Shown here: piece by piece, positions 28,898-38,106 of the stretch
Position numbering within the stretch: position 1 is the stretch's first letter
Layout of the letters: each line of letters starts with the position of its first letter
NCBI RefSeq assembly: GCF_016864555.1
Contig: NZ_CP044012.1
Location: forward strand, 864,501 to 928,500
DNA: 64,000 nt
Source: Sinorhizobium sp. BG8
Lineage (GTDB): Bacteria; Pseudomonadota; Alphaproteobacteria; Rhizobiales; Rhizobiaceae
Reading direction: 5' to 3'
Program-made: the position numbers and the translations under genes
The notes under the pieces: model-generated
What the model saw: only the letters and a program-made list of their open reading frames with translations
The model's database searches: none
Told to the model about the DNA's origin: nothing

Positions 28898-30787
28898 ATG
28901 AAGACCTCGATCGCCACCGTATCGTTGAGCGGAGATCTGCGCGACAAGCTCGAAGCAATCGCCAAGGCCGGCTTCGACGGCGTAGAGATTTTCGAGAACG
29001 ACTTTCTGGTCTTCGACGAGAGCCCGCGCCAGGTCGGCCGTATGGTGCGCGACTACGGCCTGGAAATCACGCTGTTCCAGCCCTTCCGGGACTTCGAAGG
29101 CATGCCGGAGCCGCTACGCAGCCGCACCTTCGACCGTGCCGAGCGAAAATTCGACGTGATGCAGGAAATGGGCACCGACCTCGTGCTCGTCTGCTCGAAT
29201 GTCTCGCAGGCTGCCCTCGGCGGACTCGACCGCGCGGCTGCCGACTTTCGCGAACTCGGGGAACGCGCGGCCAAACGAGGATTGAAAGTCGGCTACGAAG
29301 CCCTTGCATGGGGCAGGCATATCCACGACCATCGTGATGCCTGGGAGATCGTCCGCCGCGCCGACCATCCGAATATCGGCCTGATCCTCGACAGCTTCCA
29401 CACGCTTTCGCGCAAGATCGACGTCAACTCGATCCGCTCCATCCCAAAGGAAAAGATCTTCATCATCCAGCTCGCAGACGCGCCGCTGATAGACATGGAC
29501 CTGCTCTACTGGAGCCGGCACTATCGCAACATGCCAGGCGAAGGCGACCTGCCGGTGCTCGATTTCATGCGCGCCGTCGCCGCCACCGGATATGACGGCT
29601 ATCTGTCTCTGGAGATCTTCAACGACCAGTTCCGCGGCGGCTCGCCGACCGCGATCGCCGTCGATGGACGCCGTTCGCTGATCTATCTCGGCGATCAGGT
29701 CAGGAGGACCGAGCCGGAGAGCGTTCTCAATGTCCCGGACATGCCGCGACGCAGCGACGTCAAGGGCATATCCTTCATCGAGTTTACCGCCGACGAGGCA
29801 GAGGCATCCCAACTGGAGGCGCTCATCACCGGCCTCGGCTTCGTCAAGACGGCGCGGCACAGGAGCAAGAACGTCTCGCTGTTTCGTCAGGGCGATATCC
29901 GGCTCGTTGTAAACAGCGACGAGAGCGGCTTCGCCGGCGCGTCCTTCATGGTTCACGGTACGACCGCCTATGCCGCAGGGCTCCTTGTCGATGACGCCAA
30001 GGCTGCGGTCGCGCGTGCGGTGGCGCTCGGGGCGGAACGCTTCGAACAACCCGTGGGCCCCGGCGAGACAGAAGTTCCGGCGATCCGCGGCGTCGGTGGC
30101 GGCATACTCTATTTCCTTGACGAAGGGGACGAACTCGGCCGGATCTGGGAGAGCGAGTTCCAGCCGGTGGCGGCGGACACCTCCGCCCGTCCGGCGGGTC
30201 TCGTGTCGATCGACCACATGGCCCAGACGATGAGATACGAGGAGCTTCTGACCTGGCTCCTCTTCTACACCTCGATCCTGGACGCGCACAAAACGCCGAT
30301 GGTCGACATTATCGATCCCTCGGGCATCGTCCGAAGCCAGGTGGTGGAGAACGATTCCGGCTCGTTGCGGATCACGATGAACGGGGCGGAAAACCGGAAC
30401 ACGCTTGCCGGCCATTTCATCGCCGAGACCTTCGGGTCAGGGATCCAGCACCTCGCCTTTTCGACCAACGACATCTTCGCGACCGCCGAAGCGCTCTCGG
30501 CCAACGGCTTCGTCTCGTTGTCCATCTCCGCGAACTACTACGACGATCTTGAAGCCCGCTTTGGCCTCGATCCGGCACTCACGGAGCGCCTGAAGGCCAA
30601 CAACATCCTGTACGATCGCGACGACCATGGAGAGTACTTCCAACTCTACAGCCCCACTTACGGCGAAGGCCTGTTCTTCGAGGTCGTCGAGCGCCGGGGC
30701 TATCGCGGCTACGGCGCAGCAAATGCGATCTTCCGCATTGCCGCGCTCCGCAAGCACCTGAGACCGACAGGCATACCCAAGACCTGA
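28898..30787 (+). CDS. quiC1: 3-dehydroshikimate dehydratase fused to an HPPD-like domain (QuiC1 type)
   Basis: 629 residues from ATG 28898, after GAGGAGAGACCG. Residues 1-275 form a TIM barrel with the metal-binding set Glu134 (GYEALAW), Asp165 (LILDSFH), Gln191 (IIQLADA) and Glu239 (LSLEIFND), matching Pseudomonas QuiC1. From about 285 two VOC modules form an HPPD-like domain that retains two His and one Glu in SIDHMAQT, IQHLAFS and FFEVVER. The N-terminal domain converts 3-dehydroshikimate to protocatechuate; the role of the C-terminal domain is unclear. It ends the transporter operon and feeds the beta-ketoadipate pathway, whose genes are not in this window. Confidence 0.9.
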   Translation: MKTSIATVSLSGDLRDKLEAIAKAGFDGVEIFENDFLVFDESPRQVGRMVRDYGLEITLFQPFRDFEGMPEPLRSRTFDRAERKFDVMQEMGTDLVLVCSNVSQAALGGLDRAAADFRELGERAAKRGLKVGYEALAWGRHIHDHRDAWEIVRRADHPNIGLILDSFHTLSRKIDVNSIRSIPKEKIFIIQLADAPLIDMDLLYWSRHYRNMPGEGDLPVLDFMRAVAATGYDGYLSLEIFNDQFRGGSPTAIAVDGRRSLIYLGDQVRRTEPESVLNVPDMPRRSDVKGISFIEFTADEAEASQLEALITGLGFVKTARHRSKNVSLFRQGDIRLVVNSDESGFAGASFMVHGTTAYAAGLLVDDAKAAVARAVALGAERFEQPVGPGETEVPAIRGVGGGILYFLDEGDELGRIWESEFQPVAADTSARPAGLVSIDHMAQTMRYEELLTWLLFYTSILDAHKTPMVDIIDPSGIVRSQVVENDSGSLRITMNGAENRNTLAGHFIAETFGSGIQHLAFSTNDIFATAEALSANGFVSLSISANYYDDLEARFGLDPALTERLKANNILYDRDDHGEYFQLYSPTYGEGLFFEVVERRGYRGYGAANAIFRIAALRKHLRPTGIPKT

Positions 30788-30883
30788 CTCGGCGGACCCT
30801 TGCGCCGGACCTGATCCGAGGGCGGATCTAGTAACCAAATGTTTAACTGCATCGACCAATGTCGGGAGAAAACGGAGGTCGAT

Positions 30884-31507
30884 GTGGGCAAGGTCACCAA
30901 ACGCAAGCGCCGCCCCCGGCAACGCAAGAAGCAATCCGGCAAGAGCATGATGCCATGGCTGGCCTGCGGTGCGCTGGTCATCGGCGGCATCTTCGCCTAC
31001 GACAGCCGCGGCAGCATCGAGAAGATGTTCGCGCCGGCGCGACTTGTCCCCGCCGTGGCCATCACGGAGCGGAAGGCCCCCGCCAAGGAACCTTCGCGCG
31101 TGATCCCGAAGCCCGATCTGCGGCCCGTCGAGACAGCCCGCGCAGCCGAGCCCGCGTTCACAGGGAAATGGTACTTCTGCGCATCACGGACGGACAACTG
31201 CATCCTCGACGGGCGGACGATCCTCTATAAAGGCGAGAAGATCCGCATCGCTGACATGGACCCTCCCGCAGTGAAGGAGGCGAAATGCGACGAAGAACGC
31301 AAACGGGGCTTCTACGCGCAACAGCGCCTGCGCGTTCTCCTGAACGAAAAGTCGTTCACGTTGGCGTCGTGGCCGGGAGAGGACAAGGATAGAGAAGGAC
31401 GGAAGTTGAGGGTCATCATGCGGGATGGTCGCTCGGTCGGGGAGCAGCTCGTGCGCGAAGGATTTGCACGCCCGGCCACCGGTAGGCACCAGTCCTGGTG
31501 CAGTTAG
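30884..31507 (+). CDS. Membrane-anchored SNase-like (thermonuclease homologue) protein
   Basis: 207 residues from GTG 30884, preceded by ACGGAGGTCGAT; ATG 30839 has no ribosome site. A very basic N-terminus (KRKRRPRQRKK) is followed by one membrane helix (about 22-42), then a proline-rich linker. A C-terminal SNase-like OB-fold (about 105-200) has IRIADMDPPAVKEAKC and SVGEQLVREGFARP. The canonical nuclease arginines are only partly visible, so nuclease activity is uncertain. It stands alone between the quinate unit and the convergent efflux operon. Confidence 0.75.
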   Translation: MGKVTKRKRRPRQRKKQSGKSMMPWLACGALVIGGIFAYDSRGSIEKMFAPARLVPAVAITERKAPAKEPSRVIPKPDLRPVETARAAEPAFTGKWYFCASRTDNCILDGRTILYKGEKIRIADMDPPAVKEAKCDEERKRGFYAQQRLRVLLNEKSFTLASWPGEDKDREGRKLRVIMRDGRSVGEQLVREGFARPATGRHQSWCS

Positions 31508-31598
31508 ATAGCGCGACGGCTGCCAGGTGATCGCGTTCCGACGGGTGTGCTCCAGGATCAATCATCCCGCCTCCGGAATCCATCTGCCAAAAAGCATC

Positions 31599-31631
31599 GG
31601 AAGGCCCATCGATCGTCTCGATGGGCCTTCC
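31599..31631 (-). terminator. Strong terminator of the RND efflux operon
   Basis: Perfect 14-bp stem, 31599-31612 with 31618-31631, loop of five. On the reverse strand it is followed by a TTTTT run (31588-31594 region), the classic intrinsic terminator layout. It lies about 10 bases after the RND stop and can also stop plus-strand transcripts from the SNase-like gene. Confidence 0.85.
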
Positions 31632-31641
31632 CGGTTCGGTT

Positions 31642-34600
31642 TCATCCAGCCGCCGCGGGCAGCAAGTCGGGCAGGTCGTGCCGGCGCAATGGCCGGTTGC
31701 CCGTGAGCTTGCGGACGAGGACGTAGAACACCGGCGTCATGAAGATGCCGAAGAACGTGACCCCGATCATGCCCGAGAAGACGGCAACGCCCATGGCTGC
31801 GCGCATTTCCGCGCCTGCGCCAGTGGAGACGACAAGCGGCACCACACCCATGATGAACGCCATTGACGTCATCAGGATCGGGCGAAGCCGAAGGCGGCTT
31901 GCCTCGATGGCGGCGGCGACGGGCGAGCGTCCCTCGAACTCCAGCTCCCGAGCGAACTCCACGATCAGGATGGCGTTCTTCGCCGAAAGCCCCACAAGGA
32001 CGATCAGGCCGATTTGGGTGAAGATGTTGTTGTCACCGCCGGTCAGCCAAACCCCGGTCAGGGCCGCAAGCACGCCCATCGGTACGATCATGATGATCGC
32101 AAGCGGGAGCGTCAGGCTTTCATACTGGGCCGCGAGCACGAGGAAGACGAGCAGCAGGGCAAGCGGAAAGACGATGATGCCCGAGTTTCCGGCGAGGATC
32201 TGCTGGTAGGTCAGGTCCGTCCACTCGAAGCTGATACCCGCAGGCAAGGTCTCCGCCGCGATGCGCTCGATCGCCGCCTGCGCCTGGCCCGACGAGAACC
32301 CCGGCGCCGGTCCGCCGTTGATGTCGGCGGCAAGGAAGCCGTTATAGCGCGTCGTGCGTTCCGGGCCTGTGGTGGCGTCGACCTTCAGGAGAGCCGCAAG
32401 CGGGATCATTTCGCCGGTCCGCGAACGCACCTTCAGCTGGCCGATATCCTCAGCGCGAGCGCGGAACTTGGCATCGGCCTGTACCCGCACGCTGTAGGTC
32501 CTGCCAAAAGCGTTGAAGTCGTTCACATAAAGAGAACCGAGATAGATCTGCAGCGTCTCGAACACATCCGTGACTGAAACGCCGAGCTGCTCTGCCTTGG
32601 CCCGGTCCAGGTCGGCATAGAGCTGCGGCACGTTGATCTGGAAGCTGGAAAACAACCCCGCCAGTTCCGGTGCCTGGTATGCCTTGGCGAGGAACGCCTT
32701 GGTTGCCTCGTCCAGCGCCTGGTATCCCAGTCCCGCGCGGTCCTCGATCTGAAGCTTGAACCCACCGGTGGTGCCCAGCCCTTGCACCGGCGGCGGCGGG
32801 AACATGGCGATGAAGGCATCCTGGATCGCACCGAACTTCTGATTGAGCTGCATCGCTATGGCGTTCGCCGAGAGTTCGGGGCTCTTGCGCTCCTCGAAGG
32901 AGGAGAGACCCACGAAGACGATCCCGGCGTTGGAGCCGTTGGTGAATCCGTTGATCGACAGTCCCGGGAAAGCGATGGCGTGCTCCACGCCCGGCTGGTC
33001 CAGAACGATCGCGCTCATCCTCTCGATGACGTCTTCGGTCCGGTCGAGCGTTGCCGCATCCGGCAATTGCGCGAAGCCGATGAGGTATTGCTTGTCTTGC
33101 GCCGGAACGAACCCACCCGGAACCGATTGGAACAGGATGTAGGTGACGCCGATCAGGCCCAGATAGATCACCATGATGATGCTCTTGCGCGACAGGATTG
33201 CCCCTACCCCGCGGCCATATCCGTTCGAGCTCGAAGCGAATACGCGGTTGAAGCCTCGGAAGAACCAGCCGAAGACCCAGTCCATCGCACGCGTCAGCCA
33301 ATCCTTCGGCGCATGATGATCCTTCAGAAGAAGTGCCGCGAGCGCCGGCGAAAGCGTCAGCGAGTTAAGGGCCGAGATCACCGTGGAGATTGCAATCGTC
33401 AGGGCGAACTGGCGATAGAATTGCCCTGACAGACCGGTGATGAAGGCGAGCGGCACGAATACCGCCACGAGAACGAGCGCAATTGCGATGATCGGGCCCG
33501 ACACTTCCCTCATGGCGCGATAGGTCGCATCCCGCGGAGAAAGGCCGTTCTCGATGTTGCGCTCGACGTTTTCCACCACGACGATCGCGTCATCGACGAC
33601 GATACCGATCGCCAGAACCAGACCGAAGAGGCTCAGCGCGTTAATCGAGAAGCCGAAGACGTACATCACCGCGAAAGTGCCGATGATGGAGACAGGAACC
33701 GCGATCAGCGGGATGATCGAGGCGCGCCAAGTCTGCAGGAAGAGGATGACGACGATGACGACGAGTGCGACAGCCTCCAGCAGCGTGTCAATGACCTTCT
33801 CGATGGAAGACCGGACGAACTGCGTGGTGTCGTAGACGATGTCATAACGGACGCCTTCGGGCATGGCGATCTGAAGCTCGTTCATGGTCGCCGTCACCTG
33901 GTCGGAGATCTCGATTGCATTCGAGCCCGGGGCCTGGAACACGGGGATCGCGACGGCAGGCTTGTTGTTGAGCAGCGAGCGCAGCGAGTAGTCTGCGGCA
34001 CCGAGTTCAATGTTCGCAACATCCCGAAGCCGGGTGATTGCACCGTTCTCTCCGCTCTTGACGATGATGTCGCCGAATTCCTCGGGAGTTTGGAGGCGCC
34101 CTTGCGCGTTGACGGAAAGCTGCAGGTCTATGCCTGAGACGTTGGGCGACGCACCGATCACGCCGGCCGCCGCCTGCACGTTCTGCTGACGGATGGCGTC
34201 GACGACATCGCTCGCCGCAAGACCGCGCTCCGCAGCCTTCTCAGGATCGATCCAGATGCGCATGGAATAGTCGCCGGAGCCGAAGATCTGCACCTGGCCC
34301 ACGCCATCGATACGGGCAAGCCGATCCTTGATGTTGAGGACGGCGTAGTTGCGCAGATACGTGATGTCGTACCTGTCGTCAGGCGAACTCAAGTGAATGA
34401 CCATCATCAGGTCCGGTGAGCTCTTGACCGTCGTCACGCCGAGATCGCGGACTTCGGACGGCAACCTCGGCTCCGCCTGGGAGACGCGGTTCTGCACGAG
34501 TTGCTGAGCCTTGTCGGGATCGGTCCCGAGCTTGAAAGTCACTGTAAGCGTCATGACGCCGTCGGCGGTCGCCTGGCTGGACATGTAGAGCATGTCCTCG

Positions 34601-34821
34601 ACGCCATTTATCGACTCCTCGAGCGGCGTGGCGACCGTCTCCGCGATCACCTTGGGATTGGCGCCCGGATACTGCGCCCGCACCACGACGGATGGCGGGA
34701 CGACCTCGGGATACTCCGAGATCGGCAGCGAACGCATGCCGATCAATCCCGCAACGACGATGAGGACCGAAAGAACTCCGGCAAACACCGGACGATCGAT
34801 AAAGAACCTCGAGAAATTCAT
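31642..34821 (-). CDS. RND efflux transporter, HAE1 family (AcrB/MexB-like)
   Basis: 1059 residues from ATG 34821, preceded by GAGGG. It shows the full AcrB layout: a first helix after MNFSRFFIDRP, a large periplasmic loop, helix 4 with the proton-relay pair in GIVVDDAIVVVENVERN, a second loop, and a final helix bundle ending near HDLPDLLPAAAG. It pumps hydrophobic drugs or natural products out of the membrane with the adaptor encoded upstream and an outer-membrane channel not present here. Rhizobial relatives include BepE/BepG and AmeB. The substrate is not predictable. Confidence 0.95.
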   Translation of the reverse strand: MNFSRFFIDRPVFAGVLSVLIVVAGLIGMRSLPISEYPEVVPPSVVVRAQYPGANPKVIAETVATPLEESINGVEDMLYMSSQATADGVMTLTVTFKLGTDPDKAQQLVQNRVSQAEPRLPSEVRDLGVTTVKSSPDLMMVIHLSSPDDRYDITYLRNYAVLNIKDRLARIDGVGQVQIFGSGDYSMRIWIDPEKAAERGLAASDVVDAIRQQNVQAAAGVIGASPNVSGIDLQLSVNAQGRLQTPEEFGDIIVKSGENGAITRLRDVANIELGAADYSLRSLLNNKPAVAIPVFQAPGSNAIEISDQVTATMNELQIAMPEGVRYDIVYDTTQFVRSSIEKVIDTLLEAVALVVIVVILFLQTWRASIIPLIAVPVSIIGTFAVMYVFGFSINALSLFGLVLAIGIVVDDAIVVVENVERNIENGLSPRDATYRAMREVSGPIIAIALVLVAVFVPLAFITGLSGQFYRQFALTIAISTVISALNSLTLSPALAALLLKDHHAPKDWLTRAMDWVFGWFFRGFNRVFASSSNGYGRGVGAILSRKSIIMVIYLGLIGVTYILFQSVPGGFVPAQDKQYLIGFAQLPDAATLDRTEDVIERMSAIVLDQPGVEHAIAFPGLSINGFTNGSNAGIVFVGLSSFEERKSPELSANAIAMQLNQKFGAIQDAFIAMFPPPPVQGLGTTGGFKLQIEDRAGLGYQALDEATKAFLAKAYQAPELAGLFSSFQINVPQLYADLDRAKAEQLGVSVTDVFETLQIYLGSLYVNDFNAFGRTYSVRVQADAKFRARAEDIGQLKVRSRTGEMIPLAALLKVDATTGPERTTRYNGFLAADINGGPAPGFSSGQAQAAIERIAAETLPAGISFEWTDLTYQQILAGNSGIIVFPLALLLVFLVLAAQYESLTLPLAIIMIVPMGVLAALTGVWLTGGDNNIFTQIGLIVLVGLSAKNAILIVEFARELEFEGRSPVAAAIEASRLRLRPILMTSMAFIMGVVPLVVSTGAGAEMRAAMGVAVFSGMIGVTFFGIFMTPVFYVLVRKLTGNRPLRRHDLPDLLPAAAG

Positions 34822-34916
34822 GTCAAAGCCCTCTGCAAGGGGTAAACGAAACCCAAAAGGATGTTCGTGCGCGGAGCCATCGGCCACGCGCAGATTGGAT
34901 CAACGGAATGGTTGAG

Positions 34917-34937
34917 CCGGCGGGGCCTCCCCGCCGG
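34917..34937. repeat. Hairpin between the adaptor and RND genes
   Basis: CCGGCGGGG (34917-34925) pairs with CCCCGCCGG (34929-34937) around a three-base loop. It lies in the 122-bp spacer of the operon, just after the adaptor stop (34944 on the reverse strand). It may be an mRNA processing or attenuation element. Confidence 0.5.
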
Positions 34938-34943
34938 GATGAG

Positions 34944-36125
34944 TTACTTTGCGGCAGCCACTTCGGTCTGCGGATCCACCACGGCTCCGGGGCGCACGCG
35001 CTGAAGCCCGTTGGTTACGATGCGGTCGCCGGGGTTGAGACCCTTCTCGACGATCCGGAGGCCGTCGACCGAGGTGCCCAGTTCAACCTGGCGATAGGCA
35101 ACGGTGTTTGCCGCATCGACGACGAACACGAACTTCTTGTCCTGGTCGGTCCCGATCGCCCGCTCACTGATCAGCACACGATCCTGGGCCTTGGGTTGGC
35201 CCATGCGAATGTGCACGAACTGACCGGGCATCAGGCGCCCGTCGGGATTGTCGATAACGGCGCGGACCCGTACCGTGCCGCTTGCCGCGTCGATCTCATT
35301 GTCGACCAGCTGGAGACGGCCACGCACCGGCGTGCCCTCATCATCGACGGTGCCGATTTCCACAGGGACCTGCTCGATCGCAGCGAGTGCCCCGTTCGAT
35401 GGAAGCTCTGCCAGGGTGCGCGTGACCAGTTCCTCGCTGGCATCAAAGCTTGCATAGATGGGACCTGAGGATACGAGGGTCGTCAGCACCGGTGAGGCCG
35501 AGCCCGCGGCGACGAGGTTGCCGACGGTTATCTCCCGCTTGCCGGCGCGCCCCGAAATCGGGGCACGAATGTCCGTATAGCTGAGTTCAAGCTGCGCCAC
35601 CTTGAGCGCAGCCTCGGCCGAACGCAGGCTTGCGACCGCCTCGCTGTGGGCGCTCATGCGCTGGGCGAGATCGCTATCCGAGATCGTATTCTTCGCCGCA
35701 AGCCGGCGGCCGCGCTCGAGCTCGGTGGTCGCGAGTTCGACCTTCGCCCTCGCCGAACCAACGAGGCCATCCGCCTGCGCAACGGCAGCCTGGTAGGGTT
35801 CCGGATCAATCGTCACCAACAGATCGCCGGATTTCACAAGGCTACCTTCGCGGAAATGGATCGATTGGATCGCTCCCGCCACACGGGAGCGAACCTGGAC
35901 ACGTTCCACCGCCTCGAGGCGGCCGGAAAACTCCTGCCAGGTAGTCACGCTGCGCGGCACCACCGAGGCAACGGTAACGGGAACAGCGGGAGCTGCGGCG
36001 GTCTGGGCAGCGGGCGTCGCATTCGCACCCGAAGTAAGATCAAAGTGGAAGGCCACGCTTGAAACAGACGCAGCAATCCCCAGGCCGGCGCCCCACAGGG
36101 CCCAGCGTCTCTTGTTCGACGGCAT
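34944..36125 (-). CDS. RND efflux periplasmic adaptor (membrane fusion protein)
   Basis: 393 residues from ATG 36125, with TAAGGAGATACCG upstream. The N-terminal hydrophobic stretch (about 8-27) is an uncleaved anchor or signal. Then follow the barrel-sandwich hybrid domain (VQVRSRVAGAIQSIHFREG), the alpha-hairpin (about 100-170), the second lipoyl half (DIRAPISGRAG) and beta-barrel regions. This is the HlyD/AcrA family. It links the RND pump encoded 122 bp downstream to an outer-membrane channel. It is coupled in the same operon to the degenerate hydrolase upstream. Confidence 0.94.
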   Translation of the reverse strand: MPSNKRRWALWGAGLGIAASVSSVAFHFDLTSGANATPAAQTAAAPAVPVTVASVVPRSVTTWQEFSGRLEAVERVQVRSRVAGAIQSIHFREGSLVKSGDLLVTIDPEPYQAAVAQADGLVGSARAKVELATTELERGRRLAAKNTISDSDLAQRMSAHSEAVASLRSAEAALKVAQLELSYTDIRAPISGRAGKREITVGNLVAAGSASPVLTTLVSSGPIYASFDASEELVTRTLAELPSNGALAAIEQVPVEIGTVDDEGTPVRGRLQLVDNEIDAASGTVRVRAVIDNPDGRLMPGQFVHIRMGQPKAQDRVLISERAIGTDQDKKFVFVVDAANTVAYRQVELGTSVDGLRIVEKGLNPGDRIVTNGLQRVRPGAVVDPQTEVAAAK

Positions 36126-36172
36126 CGGTATCTCCTTAATGTCCTAAAGCGGACCGGTCTTTTGTCTCAAAG

Positions 36173-37002
36173 TCAGAAGGTCCTGTTTTCCAGGCCCTGA
36201 ACAAAATTCTCAAATTCGATGCGAAGTTCTTCGGGAGGCTCGCAACCCGTCGTCACATCAGCATCGTAGATGTCGGTCCAGCCTCGACAGGCCGGCAGCA
36301 CGCGATTCCTGACCTTTACTCCCGCTGCAGCAAGGCGCGCGGCATAGCAGGCCGCCTCGTCACGCAGAGGATCGTCCTCGGAAGTCAGGATCAGCGCCGG
36401 AGCGGTTCCTGACAGCCTCGAGCAATGGCCCGGAGCGGCATAGGGGTGGCAATACCCCCCGCGGAGCCAAGATACTGGTTCCAACCCTCGGCCCAGCGCT
36501 CCCGCATGCCGGCCTCCTCGGCTTCCCGAAACGAGGCCGTGGCCATCAGCGGATCGATGAGCGGCGAGAGAAGGATCTGCCCGTCGATCTCGTTCGGCAT
36601 CTGGTCGCGAGCCTTGAGCGCCACGCCGGCGGCCACGTTTCCGCCGGCCTCTTCACCGGCAACCAGCAGCAGGGAACGCTGGCTACCGAACTGCTTGCGC
36701 TTGCCGCTGAGGCACCGCAAGGCGGCAAACGCATATTCGAGCGCCTTCGGAAAGGCGTTGCCAGAGGGCGTCGCGTAGTCCGCTTCGACTACGATCGCAC
36801 CGGCACCGGCAAAGCAACGGGCAATAGGGCTTTCGCCCATCCTGTCCTTGTCGAGGAACGAGCCGCCACTGAAATACAGCACAAGCGGCGGCGCCTTCCC
36901 GGACGTCAAACCCTCATAAACACGAATAGGCATGGAACGGTTCGCCGCTCCATCCACTTCCATGTCACGCCATTCGCAGCCCATAACACTGGCCTTTCGC
37001 AT
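36173..37002 (-). CDS. Alpha/beta-hydrolase fold-3 protein lacking catalytic residues (frameshifted)
   Basis: ATG 37002 opens a frame that ends early at 36391. The rest of the protein (HPYAAPGHCSRLSGTAPALILTSEDDPLRDE onward) is in another frame to 36173. Adding one base to the six-base run at 36455-36460 joins them into 276 residues of the HSL/fold-3 hydrolase family. Even when repaired, the oxyanion HGG motif reads YFSGGSF, the nucleophile motif GDSAG reads GEEAG (Glu118 instead of Ser) and the C-terminal HGF reads RGW. It is therefore probably a non-catalytic relative, perhaps a sensor or a decaying gene. It is the first gene of the efflux operon. Confidence 0.7.
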
Positions 37003-37102
37003 ACAACCTGCTTCCTTGTGAGGAAGGGTGCCTGCTCTCAACTTGATTGGTATATTATTATTCCGACGTTCTATGAAAAGTCCCGCAGAATTGATATCAC
37101 TG

Positions 37103-37116
37103 TTCCAAATTTCGAA
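37103..37116. promoter_or_regulatory. LysR-type binding site candidate
   Basis: Imperfect palindrome TTCCAAATTTCGAA in the 146-bp spacer between the divergent efflux operon and LysR gene, in an AT-rich stretch. It resembles the T-N11-A pattern of LysR boxes. Assignment is by position and symmetry only. Confidence 0.4.
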
Positions 37117-37148
37117 TAATAGTGCATCGCAGCGAAAGGATCATGGAT

Positions 37149-38084
37149 ATGGACCAGCTTTCGGCTATGCGGGTTTTCGTGAGGGTAGTTGAAACCGGCA
37201 ATTTCTCGCGCGCCGCGACTGCCCTCGACATGCCCAAGACCACGGTCACCAACCTCATTCAGGGGCTGGAGGCACACCTGCGCACAACGCTCCTCAATCG
37301 CACCACGCGTCGCGTTATGGTAACGACCGACGGTGCGCTCTACTACGAACGCGCTTCCCAGATTCTGTCAGAAATAGAAGAGCTTGACGGCAGCCTTTCC
37401 AATTCTCAGGCACAGCCATCCGGCAGGCTGCGCGTGGAGATGGCGGGCGCATTCGCGGACCTGATCGTCATTCCCGCACTTTGCGATTTCCATACGCGCT
37501 ACCCGCAGATCACCATCGATCTCGGCGTGGGAGATCGGCTGGTGGATTATATCGCGGAGAACGTCGACTGCGCGCTGCGCGGCGGTACGCCAGCCGACCA
37601 GTCGCTGATCGCCCGCAAGGTCTCGGAAATGGAGATGATCACCTGCGCGGCCCCCACCTACATCGAAAAAATCGGCATGCCGACAAAACCGGAAGACCTC
37701 ACGGGCGATCATTTCGCCGTCGGTTATCTAATGGCACAGGCCGGGAAAGTTCTGCCGATGGAGTTCGAAAAAGACGGTGAGAGCCGGGAGATCACGCCCC
37801 GCTACATCGTCTCGGCGAACGATGCCCGCTCTTACCTGAATGCCGTGCTGACGGGCCTTGGCGTGGCGCAGGTACCGGTTTTCATGGCCAAGGAGCCGCT
37901 TGCGAACGGTCGCCTCGTGCCTGTGTTGACCGATTGGAGGTGCGAACCGATTCCTCTCTATGTCGTCTATCCGCAGACGCGACATCTTTCCAACAAGGTG
38001 CGCGTCTTCGTCGACTGGCTGGTCAGGCTCGTTCAGGGGTTGAAGGACGAACGCCTGCCATCGCAGGTGCTTCGGATCGGCTGA
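37149..38084 (+). CDS. LysR family transcriptional regulator
   Basis: 311 residues from ATG 37149, eight bases after AAAGGA; ATG 37143 lies too close to that site. The N-terminal HTH (about 1-60, MDQLSAMRVFVRVVETGNFSRAA) is of the LysR subgroup often found beside efflux pumps. A periplasmic-binding-like effector domain follows (about 88-295). It is divergent from the hydrolase-adaptor-RND operon and probably controls it. Confidence 0.92.
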   Translation: MDQLSAMRVFVRVVETGNFSRAATALDMPKTTVTNLIQGLEAHLRTTLLNRTTRRVMVTTDGALYYERASQILSEIEELDGSLSNSQAQPSGRLRVEMAGAFADLIVIPALCDFHTRYPQITIDLGVGDRLVDYIAENVDCALRGGTPADQSLIARKVSEMEMITCAAPTYIEKIGMPTKPEDLTGDHFAVGYLMAQAGKVLPMEFEKDGESREITPRYIVSANDARSYLNAVLTGLGVAQVPVFMAKEPLANGRLVPVLTDWRCEPIPLYVVYPQTRHLSNKVRVFVDWLVRLVQGLKDERLPSQVLRIG

Positions 38085-38106
38085 AGAAACGAACGTGCGG
38101 GGCGCG

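Noticed and set aside
29114-30415. 433-codon reverse open frame opposite quiC1
   Set aside because: Its translation has no domain pattern and the plus strand encodes all the catalytic residues of QuiC1.
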